Notes under the pieces: generated by a model | Seen by the model: the letters and a program-made list of their open reading frames with translations, nothing else | Told to the model about the DNA's origin: nothing | Database searches by the model: none | Translations under genes and position numbers: made by a program | In this document: positions 8,341-16,900 of the stretch, in pieces | Position numbering within the stretch: position 1 is the stretch's first letter | Layout: the number at the start of each line of letters is the position of its first letter | From: Candidatus Proelusimicrobium volucris | GTDB taxonomy: Bacteria > Elusimicrobiota > Elusimicrobia > Elusimicrobiales > Elusimicrobiaceae | Length of the DNA stretch: 64,000 bases | Assembly (NCBI GenBank): GCA_944324665.1 | Contig: CALUXD010000003.1 | Coordinates: 1 to 64,000, forward strand | Direction: 5' to 3'

Positions 8341-9399
8341 ATGGACATAAGTAAATTTAAGGAAGAATTTGAGCAGATAGAAGCGGAGCTTTCCGCGGGC
8401 AATATTACGCCTGAACATTTTAAGGAAAAGACCAAACGCCACGCCTTTTTAAAGCCGATAATAGAAAAGGCTGAAGAACTTAAAAAGGTGGAAGACGCCA
8501 TAAAGGCCGACCGCGAGATGATAGAAGACGGCGGCGATAAGGAAATGGCGGCCTTGGCTGCGGAGGAGCTCGCGGAACTTGAAGGAAAGCCCGATCAGCT
8601 GTTAAAAGAACTTAGGGTGCTTATCATTCCGCCCGATCCCAACGACTCAAAAAATATTTATTTGGAAATACGCCCCGGCGCGGGCGGCGACGAGAGTGCG
8701 ATATTCGCGGCGGAGCTTTTGAGGGTATATCAGCATTTTGCCCAAAACAGGGGTTGGAAAACTGAACTTTTGGAATATACGCCTACCGGTCTTAAAGGCT
8801 GCAAATATGTAAGTATGTTTATTAAGGGCGAGGGCGCTTATTCTTGGCTTCGCGACGAGGCAGGAACGCACAGGGTGCAGCGCGTACCGGATACGGAAAC
8901 TTCGGGAAGGGTGCACACCTCTACGGTAACGGTCGCCATAATGCCGGAGGCCGAAGATATTGATATACAAATCAATCCCGCGGATATAGAAATGGAAACC
9001 TGCCGCGCCGGCGGAGCGGGCGGGCAAAACGTAAACAAAGTGGAAACCGCCGTCAGACTTATACACAAACCCACGGGCGTGGTGGTAAGCTGCCGCGAGG
9101 AACGCACGCAAGGCGCCAACCGCGAAAAGGCGATGAGAATGTTGAAGTCTAAACTTTACCAAATGGAAGAGGCCAAACAGAACAAAGAGATTTACGACGC
9201 CAGAAAAGCGCAGGTGGGAACGGGTGACCGCTCGGAGAAGATAAGGACTTACAATTTCCCGCAGAGCAGGGTTACGGACCACCGCCTTAACGAGAATTTT
9301 CACAACATTACCGAAATAATGGAAGGCAATATTGAGGAGATACTCGACCATTTGCGCAAACTTCGTACCGAAGAGAAGCTGAAGGCGATGTCGATATAA
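8341..9399 (+). CDS. prfA: Peptide chain release factor 1
   Basis: Class I release factor RF1, reading UAA and UAG, 352 residues. The codon-recognition tripeptide is PDT at 183-185 in the RF1 context [14 protein letters not shown], which separates it from RF2 (SPF). The hydrolysis motif GGQ is at 227-229 in [18 protein letters not shown] start at the ATG at 8341, with GAGGA seven bases upstream; an upstream in-frame start at 8305 would run through the rpmE terminator. The modifying enzyme prmC follows two bases later, a classic pair. Confidence 0.97.
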   Translation: MDISKFKEEFEQIEAELSAGNITPEHFKEKTKRHAFLKPIIEKAEELKKVEDAIKADREMIEDGGDKEMAALAAEELAELEGKPDQLLKELRVLIIPPDPNDSKNIYLEIRPGAGGDESAIFAAELLRVYQHFAQNRGWKTELLEYTPTGLKGCKYVSMFIKGEGAYSWLRDEAGTHRVQRVPDTETSGRVHTSTVTVAIMPEAEDIDIQINPADIEMETCRAGGAGGQNVNKVETAVRLIHKPTGVVVSCREERTQGANREKAMRMLKSKLYQMEEAKQNKEIYDARKAQVGTGDRSEKIRTYNFPQSRVTDHRLNENFHNITEIMEGNIEEILDHLRKLRTEEKLKAMSI

Positions 9400-9401
9400 C
9401 T

Positions 9402-10247
9402 ATGATAACGATACAGCAAATGGTGGACGGCGCTAAGGAACGCTTTGACGAAAAGGGCATAGACGAGCCTTTGGCACATGCCGAACTTATAGCGGCGTTT
9501 GTTTTGAACAAGAGCCGCACTTATATAAGGGCGTACAGGCAGAACGTTATTTACGAGAAGGAAGAAAACCTCTTCAACAAAATAGTGGAGGAGAAACTTT
9601 CCGGCAAGCCTTTGGCGCATATTATAGGAGAGGCTGAGTTTATGGGGCGGCTGTTCAGCGTCGGCCCTACGGTGCTGATACCGCGTCCCGAGACGGAAGA
9701 ACTGGTGGAGGAAGCGATAAAAAATCTACCCGGCGTACAGCCTTCGAGGATACTCGATCTGTGCAGCGGATCTGGCTGTATAGCCATAAGTTTGGCTTTT
9801 ATGTTTCCCGCGGCGGAAGTTATAGGGGGCGATATATCCGCGCAAGCCTTGGAAGTGGCCCGCAAGAACGCCTCTAATATGAATTTGGTCAAACGGGTGA
9901 AGTTTATACAAAGCGATTTGTTCGAAAATATAGAAGGCGAATTTGATTTTATTATATCCAATCCGCCTTATATTCCTACCGACATAATAGAAACCTTATC
10001 GCCGGAAGTTCGCAACGAGCCGCGCCTTGCCTTGGACGGCGGGCCCGACGGCTTGGATATTATAAGGAAGATAATCGCCAATGCCTGTGTCCATTTGAAA
10101 GCGGGCGGGCTTTTGGCTTTGGAAATAGGGTGCGCACAAAGCGAAAAAGTGTTAAAATTCTTTAAAGGCGAAGAGTGGGAAACTCCTTTCAGCGCCAAAG
10201 ATTTTGCCGGCATAGAAAGGTTTATATTCGCGCGAAAGAAGCGCTGA
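9402..10247 (+). CDS. prmC: Release factor glutamine methyltransferase
   Basis: A SAM-dependent methyltransferase that methylates the glutamine of the GGQ motif in release factors. At 281 residues it has normal length. The N-terminal helical domain is followed by the GKPLAHIIGEAEFMG stretch typical of PrmC, RPETEELVEE, the SAM loop LDLCSGSGCIAIS near residue 115-127, and the catalytic NPPY at 187-190. It starts two bases after prfA and is followed by murA after 18 bases, so these three are one operon. Confidence 0.95.
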   Translation: MITIQQMVDGAKERFDEKGIDEPLAHAELIAAFVLNKSRTYIRAYRQNVIYEKEENLFNKIVEEKLSGKPLAHIIGEAEFMGRLFSVGPTVLIPRPETEELVEEAIKNLPGVQPSRILDLCSGSGCIAISLAFMFPAAEVIGGDISAQALEVARKNASNMNLVKRVKFIQSDLFENIEGEFDFIISNPPYIPTDIIETLSPEVRNEPRLALDGGPDGLDIIRKIIANACVHLKAGGLLALEIGCAQSEKVLKFFKGEEWETPFSAKDFAGIERFIFARKKR

Positions 10248-10265
10248 GCCGAACTGGAGCTTAAA

Positions 10266-11531
10266 ATGGACAAATTTATAATACACGGCGGTAGAAAACT
10301 TAAAGGTACGGTGGAAATAGGCGGCAGCAAGAACGCGGCCTTGCCTATACTTATGGCCACTCTGCTTACAGATGAGACGTGCATAATCAACCGCGTTCCT
10401 GATCTTAGGGATATAAGAACCACTATAAAAATCTTGCAGGAACTTGGCAAGAAAGTGGAATATGACGCTGGTACTTTAACGGTAAAAGCGGGGCGCAAGT
10501 TAAAGACGGAAGTGCCTTACGATTTGGTAAAGCAGATGCGGGCAAGTTTTTGGGTGGCGGGGCCGCTTTTGGCTAGGTTTAAAAAAGCGGTTATACCTTT
10601 GCCCGGCGGCTGCGCGATAGGAGTGCGGCCCGTAGATATTCACTTGAAGGGTTTTGAGAAGATGGGCGCCAAGGTTTTGGTGCAGAATGGCAACGTGATA
10701 TTAAAGACCAGAAAGCTCAATCCCGCTAAAATAATTTTAAGTTTCCCCAGCGTAGGCGCGACGCAGAATTTGATGATGTGCGCCTGTCTGGTAAAAGGCC
10801 GCACGGTGTTGGAGAACATTGCGCGCGAGCCTGAAGTTTCCGATTTGATTAAAGCGCTCAAATCCATGGGCGCGGAGATAACACAAGATGCCAAAGGCCG
10901 CATAATAATAGAGGGCAAAAGCGAGCTTGGCGGTATGGAACATACCGTCGCGGCCGACAGAATACAGACTGGTACGTATATCATAGCGGGCGCGGTAACG
11001 CGCGGCGACGTTACGGTAAAGGACTGCATACCCGAGGACAACGAAATACTTTTGGATTATCTTAAAGAGGCCGGGTTTGACTTGCAGGTCGGCGAGGATT
11101 GGATACGAATAAAACCGAAATGCAAGAAGATAAAACCCGTCAATATCAAGACGGCCCCTTTCCCGGGTTTTGCTACGGATTTGCAGGCCCCGTTTATGAC
11201 TTTGATGTGCCTTTGCGGCGGGCAGAGTGAGATAAGCGAAGATATTTTTGAAAACCGCTTTATGCACGCGCCGGAACTTGTCCGCATGGGCGCGAATATA
11301 ACGATAGAACGCAACACCGCCAAGATTACTGGAGTTAAGAACTTCAGCCCCGCGGTGGTGATGTCTTCCGATTTAAGGGGCGGCGCGGCTTTGGTTTTGG
11401 CGGGATTGTGCGCGAAGGGCGTAAGCGAGGTCGAACGTATTTACCACATAGACAGAGGCTATGAACATTTTGAGGATAACTTAACCAAACTGGGCGCCAA
11501 AATAAAGAGGGTCAATCCCGTAACGCAGTGA
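10266..11531 (+). CDS. murA: UDP-N-acetylglucosamine 1-carboxyvinyltransferase
   Basis: Enolpyruvyl transferase making the first committed step of peptidoglycan synthesis, moving enolpyruvate from PEP to UDP-GlcNAc in the cytosol. At 421 residues it matches the family. The N-terminal GGSKNAALP motif is at about 21-29, and the catalytic cysteine is Cys116 in PGGCAIGVRP, so fosfomycin sensitivity would be expected from this residue alone. The C-terminal DRGYEHFEDNLTKLGA segment is conserved. It closes the prfA-prmC-murA unit and is followed by a bidirectional terminator. Confidence 0.96.
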   Translation: MDKFIIHGGRKLKGTVEIGGSKNAALPILMATLLTDETCIINRVPDLRDIRTTIKILQELGKKVEYDAGTLTVKAGRKLKTEVPYDLVKQMRASFWVAGPLLARFKKAVIPLPGGCAIGVRPVDIHLKGFEKMGAKVLVQNGNVILKTRKLNPAKIILSFPSVGATQNLMMCACLVKGRTVLENIAREPEVSDLIKALKSMGAEITQDAKGRIIIEGKSELGGMEHTVAADRIQTGTYIIAGAVTRGDVTVKDCIPEDNEILLDYLKEAGFDLQVGEDWIRIKPKCKKIKPVNIKTAPFPGFATDLQAPFMTLMCLCGGQSEISEDIFENRFMHAPELVRMGANITIERNTAKITGVKNFSPAVVMSSDLRGGAALVLAGLCAKGVSEVERIYHIDRGYEHFEDNLTKLGAKIKRVNPVTQ

Positions 11532-11898
11532 TATTACATTTTGCGCATCGGCATTTAATGCGCGAAATACAATTTAAAATCCATACGTTTTTTGCGTATG
11601 GATTTTTGTTTTTGTGGAATTGTACAAGCGTGGTTTTTTTGACTTGCGCCGAGTTTCCGCTGCTTTGCTTTGGAAGGTTTAAAATACCGCCGCCGTTAAA
11701 ACAGTGCGCGCGGAGCGGATAGTATTCTTTTTCGGGAAAGGCAAGGCCGTACGTATGAGTTTTCTCCGAAATCAAAAACAACTTGACTGTTTTTTTTTTT
11801 TGATAAATTTTCCATAATTCCAAGTCGGGCATGAGAGAGTATTAGCCTTTTTTATATTTTCGCCAGATTTGGATATTTTAAAAAGAGAGGAAAATTTT
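11532..11898 (+). other. 367-base gap between murA and a secreted protein
   Basis: It holds a small GCGCAT/ATGCGC inverted repeat just after murA, the strong terminator listed separately, and a run of 12 T at about 11790-11801 preceded by TTGACT (11783-11788). I find no convincing -10 box at the right distance and no believable gene. A minus-strand open frame spans most of the gap, but it has no ribosome-binding site and crosses the terminator, so I do not accept it. Confidence 0.5.
11576..11607 (+). terminator. Intrinsic terminator after murA
   Basis: A 12-bp stem AAAATCCATACG/CGTATGGATTTT around a T-rich seven-base loop, with T-runs on both outer flanks. It can work on either strand and ends the murA transcript. 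Confidence 0.8.
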
Positions 11899-12513
11899 AT
11901 GCAAAAAATAAAACTTAGTTTAAAAGCATTTTTGTTTATGTTTTTTGTTTCTTTCGTTTCTCTTGCGTTTGCCGAAATATGCTCAGATGTTGGTGTTGTG
12001 CAATATAAGCCCAGCGGCACTTGTGGAACTTCCAAACGGAGTTGCTGCTCCAACGGAAGCTGGTCCGGCTGGGACGAGGATTGCCCTAAAACCTGCGATC
12101 CCGCCACCAAACCCGCCACTACGGGCAGCTGCGGGGAAGACGGCAGCGGCACTTGGAGCAGAACTGTAACCTGTGATACCTCTACTTTGAAGTGGAAGAC
12201 CGGCAGCTGGGGTATTTGCAGTTATTGTACGCCGGGGGCGATATCTACCGATTGGAAGCTTTGCGATATTCCGCAAAAGGGCGTGTGCAATTGGAAGGGT
12301 ACGGCATATACTTGCCAATGTACCAATGACAATGATAGGCGAAACTGTATGATGGGGTCAGGTTCAAGCAACCAGGTAAGGGTTTGGTCGACTAAAAGGT
12401 GTAGCTGCTATTGTTGTGCGGCGGGGGCCAGTTATAGGCCTGCGGATAATTACTTCGGGTTTGAATGTTGGAAAGACTTTATGCAGTTAGCTCCTACAGC
12501 ATGTTTGTGGTAA
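11899..12513 (+). CDS. Secreted cysteine-rich protein of unknown family
   Basis: A 204-residue exported protein. Residues 1 to about 23 form a clear signal peptide (basic MQKIKLSLK, hydrophobic core, cleavage probably after AFA). The mature part of about 181 residues contains 21 cysteines, many in CC, CxC and CYCC clusters, with repeated W-S/G-x-W stretches (GSWSGWDEDC, GTWSRTVTC, KTGSWGIC) spaced rather like thrombospondin type-1 modules. I do not claim homology. So many cysteines imply disulfide cross-linking or metal binding outside the cytoplasm. The start is set by GAGAGGAAAA seven bases before the ATG at 11899. It stands alone between two terminators. Confidence 0.8.
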   Translation: MQKIKLSLKAFLFMFFVSFVSLAFAEICSDVGVVQYKPSGTCGTSKRSCCSNGSWSGWDEDCPKTCDPATKPATTGSCGEDGSGTWSRTVTCDTSTLKWKTGSWGICSYCTPGAISTDWKLCDIPQKGVCNWKGTAYTCQCTNDNDRRNCMMGSGSSNQVRVWSTKRCSCYCCAAGASYRPADNYFGFECWKDFMQLAPTACLW

Positions 12514-12551
12514 CGGTTTTCCTTGAGAGCAAAGCCTCTCTAAACTAACCG

Positions 12552-12582
12552 CCCCGCCGCTTATGCGGCGGGGTTTTCCTTT
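12552..12582 (+). terminator. Intrinsic terminator after the cysteine-rich gene
   Basis: A 9-bp GC-only stem CCCCGCCGC/GCGGCGGGG with a TTAT loop is followed by TTTTCCTTTT. Confidence 0.9.
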
Positions 12583-12647
12583 TAAGAAACTTCAAAAATA
12601 CAGAAAAGAAAGTTTATATAATTTAGATATATTTGCTCGGCGGTATT

Positions 12648-13868
12648 ATGAATTTTGAACAAACCGTAAAATTTCTGTTCGGCAGACAAAACCATAAAAA
12701 GAGCAGTTTGGCTTTGGTAAAAAAAACGGCGGAGAATATGGGGCTTTTCCCGCTCGGTTTTAAAATCGTGCATATAGCGGGCACAAATGGGAAGGGGACT
12801 GCCGCCTGCGCGCTGGGCACCATTTTAAAAGAGGCGGGTTTTAAGAGCGGCGTTTTTACTTCCCCGCATATCAAAACCCCGCTTGAAAGAATAAAAATAA
12901 ACGAGGTTTTAATAAGCGAGCCGGATTTTGCCAAGGCGGTTTCTTTCGTGAAAAAAAAACAGGCGGGTGAACTTAATTTTTTTGAAACTCTCACCCTTGC
13001 GGCTCTTTTTCATTTCAAATCTAAAAAAATAGATATTGCCGTATTGGAATGCGGCATCGGTGGTCTTTTGGACAGCACCAATATAGTCGATGCCGATATT
13101 TGTCTTATCACTTCCGTCGATTTGGACCATTGTTCAATGCTGGGCGGCAGTCTAAAAGAGATTGCCGTTCAGAAAAGCGGGATAATAAAGAAAAATTCTT
13201 TTGTGCTATGCGGCCCAATGGGCAAGGAAGCTCGTTCGGAAATCGCGAAAGCGGTTGAAAAGGCTGGGGCGAAACTCATCAAAACGGGACGAGTAAAAAA
13301 CCTTAGGCAGAATTTTAAAAAACTTGAAAGCTCTTTTGATTTTGAGGGGGAAACCTACCTCACCAAAATTATGGGCGCGGCACAGAGCGGGAATATCGCA
13401 TTGGCTATTAAAGCGGCCGGCCTTTTGGGTGTAAGAGTTGAAAAGTCTAAATCAGCTTTGGCTGGTTTTGCCATGCCTTGCCGTTTTGAAGTTATAAAAA
13501 TCAAAAGAGGCAAGTACTTGATCAAAGACGGCGCCCATAATCCCGCGGCTTTTAAAGAGTTTATAAAAACTTACAAAAACAGCCGCTTTTATAAACCGGA
13601 TAATACCCTGATTTTAGCCTGTTCCCAAGGCCACGATTATAAGAAACTTTGCGCCATAGCGGAAAAGGCATTTGCTAATATAGTTCTTGTCTGCCCGAAC
13701 GAGGAACGCAATATGAAAACGGAAAATTTGCTTAATTGCTTTAATAAAAGTGTGAAAGTATCGGTTTTAAGGGATATTTATTCTTTCAATCCCAGCGGTT
13801 TCCGCGGTAATGTAATAGCGGGTGGCAGCTTCTATTTGGCGGCCGTCTTAGAATACCGCGCCGCTTGA
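12648..13868 (+). CDS. folC: Folylpolyglutamate/dihydrofolate synthase
   Basis: A Mur-ligase-fold enzyme that adds glutamate to folates, and in many bacteria also makes dihydrofolate from dihydropteroate. It has 406 residues. The ATP loop HIAGTNGKGT is at about 42-51, followed by the FolC signature TSPHIKTPLERIKIN, then LECGIGGLLDSTN, and the C-terminal DGAHNPAAFKEF. I choose the ATG at 12648; a TTG at 12633 is possible and the ribosome-binding site is weak for either. It is followed by a promoter for the giant coiled-coil gene, so it is probably transcribed alone. No other folate gene is nearby. Confidence 0.93.
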   Translation: MNFEQTVKFLFGRQNHKKSSLALVKKTAENMGLFPLGFKIVHIAGTNGKGTAACALGTILKEAGFKSGVFTSPHIKTPLERIKINEVLISEPDFAKAVSFVKKKQAGELNFFETLTLAALFHFKSKKIDIAVLECGIGGLLDSTNIVDADICLITSVDLDHCSMLGGSLKEIAVQKSGIIKKNSFVLCGPMGKEARSEIAKAVEKAGAKLIKTGRVKNLRQNFKKLESSFDFEGETYLTKIMGAAQSGNIALAIKAAGLLGVRVEKSKSALAGFAMPCRFEVIKIKRGKYLIKDGAHNPAAFKEFIKTYKNSRFYKPDNTLILACSQGHDYKKLCAIAEKAFANIVLVCPNEERNMKTENLLNCFNKSVKVSVLRDIYSFNPSGFRGNVIAGGSFYLAAVLEYRAA

Positions 13869-13891
13869 CGGTATTACCGTGTAATAATTTC

Positions 13892-13920
13892 TTGACAGTA
13901 GGGCTTATTTCTGCTTAAAT
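13892..13920 (+). promoter_or_regulatory. Promoter of the giant coiled-coil gene
   Basis: A perfect TTGACA (13892-13897), a 17-base spacer and TTAAAT (13915-13920) lie 46 bases before the start codon of the coiled-coil gene. Confidence 0.65.
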
Positions 13921-13966
13921 TTTATATGGCGTATTATATATTTATATATAACATTTAAGAGGAAAT

Positions 13967-16900
13967 ATGTCTTTAGATAACAACGATAAGAACAATCAGG
14001 AATTTAACGAGTTTCTGCAGTCTTTGCAAGACGACGCAAATAAAAACGAGGCCTTGGCTTCAAGCGGTAGAGAAGAACCTTTCCCCTTTTCCGACAGTTT
14101 TGATATAGATTCTTTTGTTAAAGAGAACGCTATCCCTTCGGCGCAGGCCTCGGGCGAGGCGCAATCTTCGCAGGAGCCGCTTGCCTCTCCGCAGGAGAGC
14201 GGGCAAGAAAAGCGGGAAGAGCCATCCCCAAACTATACGGAGCTTTCGCAATCCGAATACAAGCCCGATTACGGTGCGCAAGAACCTTCTTATCGTTATA
14301 ATGAAACGAACTCTAACGAAGACTATTCCTATCAAGATGAGTTTGACGCCCCCTCTTACGCCAATTCCTCTTTTGAGAGCGGGCAGTCTTTGAAACATTT
14401 GGAGCAAAAAATCTCCGAGTTGGAATCGAGCTTTGTCGACGTAAATAAAGAAAAGGCCTATTATAACGGCCTTCAGAGCGAAATAGAAGGCATAGATTTG
14501 GAAGACAAAAACTCTTTTAAGCCGGGCGACGAATTTTACAAAAATATGTCCGCCACGATTGAAACGCTTAAAGGCAGCCTAAAAGCAATTTCCAGCGCCA
14601 ACAGGACAAGCGTATTAAACGATATTTCCGTTTTAAGAGGCAGTATCGACAATATAGTAAACGCCAGGCTCCAGTACGAAGAGAACCTGATCAACCAGGA
14701 CCAAACCCTTATTAACCGCCTGAGAGAAAAAACCAACCGTTTAAAATCTATAAACTTGGCTTTAAACAGCGAAGTTAAGAGAGCCAAAAACGAGAAATTG
14801 GAATCTTTAAGAAAATCGGCCGAGCAAACCAAGGAACTGCTTTCTTTAAGGGTGCAGCTCAATAAAGTTGAGGAAAAGGCTCGCCACGGCGATTTCAAGC
14901 TGTCGAGAATGGAACAGCATTTGTCGATTTTAAATCAGGAGAAGCTGGCATTAGACGAGGAAATCCGCAAAGTGAGGGAGGAGAAACTTTCCTCGATAAG
15001 GAAATCTTCGGAGCAGGCAAAAGAGATAATGTCGCTTCGTCTGGCACTTAGCAAGACGGAAGAGAAGTTTAAGCAGGAAGAGATACAGAACTCCTTTTTG
15101 AGGGAACAGCTTACCGGCCTTGAATCGGCGAAAGCGGCTTTGGATCAGGAGGTATATTCCACCAGGGCCGAGCGAGAGGCGGCTAAGAGGGAGGCCTCCC
15201 AACAGATAATAGAGATAGATAAACTTAAAAGGAGCATACAGCAGTCGCAGGATCTCTTGAACGCCAGCGCCAAAGAGGCGGGCGGACTTAGAGAGCAGAT
15301 TTTATCTTTGGAAACGAAACTCCAGCAAATGCACGGGGAGAACGCGGCTCTTTCCTTAAGGACGGAAGACAATATTCGCCAACTGGAAGCGGCCCGCGCC
15401 CAGCACGAGCGCGATATCGCCGCGCTTAAAGCCGAGCAGATGCGGGAAATCGAACTCTTAAAGAACCAAAAAGCGCAGGAAGCGCAAAGCATTACTTTGG
15501 AACTTCGCCGCGCGGAAGATAAATATCGCCAGGAAGAGACCTTCGTCAATACCTTAAAGCTGCAGATAGAATCTTTAAGAAACGACGTTAAAAATTTAGA
15601 CGACCAAAAACGCGGATTGGAGGGAAAATCGGCGGATTTGGCCAGGGAAATAGACTTTATAAAAGAAGGGCACGAGCGGGAAATAGAATCTTTGAAGCAG
15701 GAACTTGCCTCCGCGGGCGAGAAACTAACCCGCGAGCAGAACCAATACCAGTCCTTAAAGGAAACGCTGTCTTCCTTGGAGACGGAAAAAGCCTCTCTTA
15801 ACGAAGAAATCCGCAGGATTTTATCTGCTAAAGACGAAGCCCTCGCCGCCAATGAACGCTATATCAAAGATATAGAAAATCTAAAAGCGGAACATTCTTC
15901 TTTGGAATCTTCCTTAAAGAGCGAACTGGAGAGAATGACCGCCCGTCACGAGCAGGATTTGGCGGAATACAATGCTCTTAAAGAGAAAGAAGCCGCTTTA
16001 CGGCGCGACAATGCCGGTTATGAAAGCCGCATAAGCGAGCTCAGCGCACGGGAAGAGGGGTATAAAAAAGCGGGCGCTGATTATGAGGCAAGAATAAAGG
16101 AACTTCAGTCCAAAGAGGAGTCTGCCCGCAAGACCAATGAAGAGTATGGCGCTAAGATAGCCGAACTAGAGTCAAAGAAGGAACAGCTTCTGCGGGAGAA
16201 GGAAGCTTTCGAGCGCGAACTTAAGAGCAAAGAGGAAAATTACTCCAAAGAATTATCCAATTACAAAACCAAGATATTGGCTTTGGATGCGGAGCAGAAG
16301 GCGGCGGTTTCTAATCTGACTATAGAGATAGAAAACCTTAAACGCGAACACGAGGGTGCGGTAAGCTCTTTAAACAAAGAGAGTTCCACTCTTCGGGAAG
16401 AGAAGCATAGCCTTTTGACGGAGATAGATTCCTTGCGTTTGGCCTTGGGCGGACGTGATGAAGAAACCCGCAAACTGCGCGGGGAGTTGGACGGCCTGAA
16501 AGCGGGCATCGCCGCAGGCAACGAAGAAAAATTGCGTCTTGGCAAGGAAATAGAGTCCTTAATGCGCGACATTACCTCCCGTAACGATGAAAAGCAAACT
16601 ATTTTGGCGCAGGTAGAGGCCTTGAAAAAGGATCTTGCCGCCAGAGATGAAGCCGCAGGCAGGGCCGCACGAGAGGCCGCTTCCGAGATAGAGAATTTGA
16701 AGAGGGATATCTCCGCGCGCGAAGAAAATACGATAAAACTAAACGGCGAAATAGAAGCCTTAAGGAACAATGCGTCGCAAAGCGAGCAGCAGATGGCTCA
16801 GCTTGGTGCGGAAATAGAGAAGCTGAAGGCCGAGTTGGAAGAAAACCGCCGCTTAAGCGAAGAGGCCAAAGCCCGCCATGAGGAAGCGGAGCGAGCAAGC

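Noticed and set aside
11512-11832. A 106-codon minus-strand frame in the murA downstream gap
   Set aside because: It runs through the murA terminator and into the murA end, lacks a ribosome-binding site and shows no recognisable protein features.
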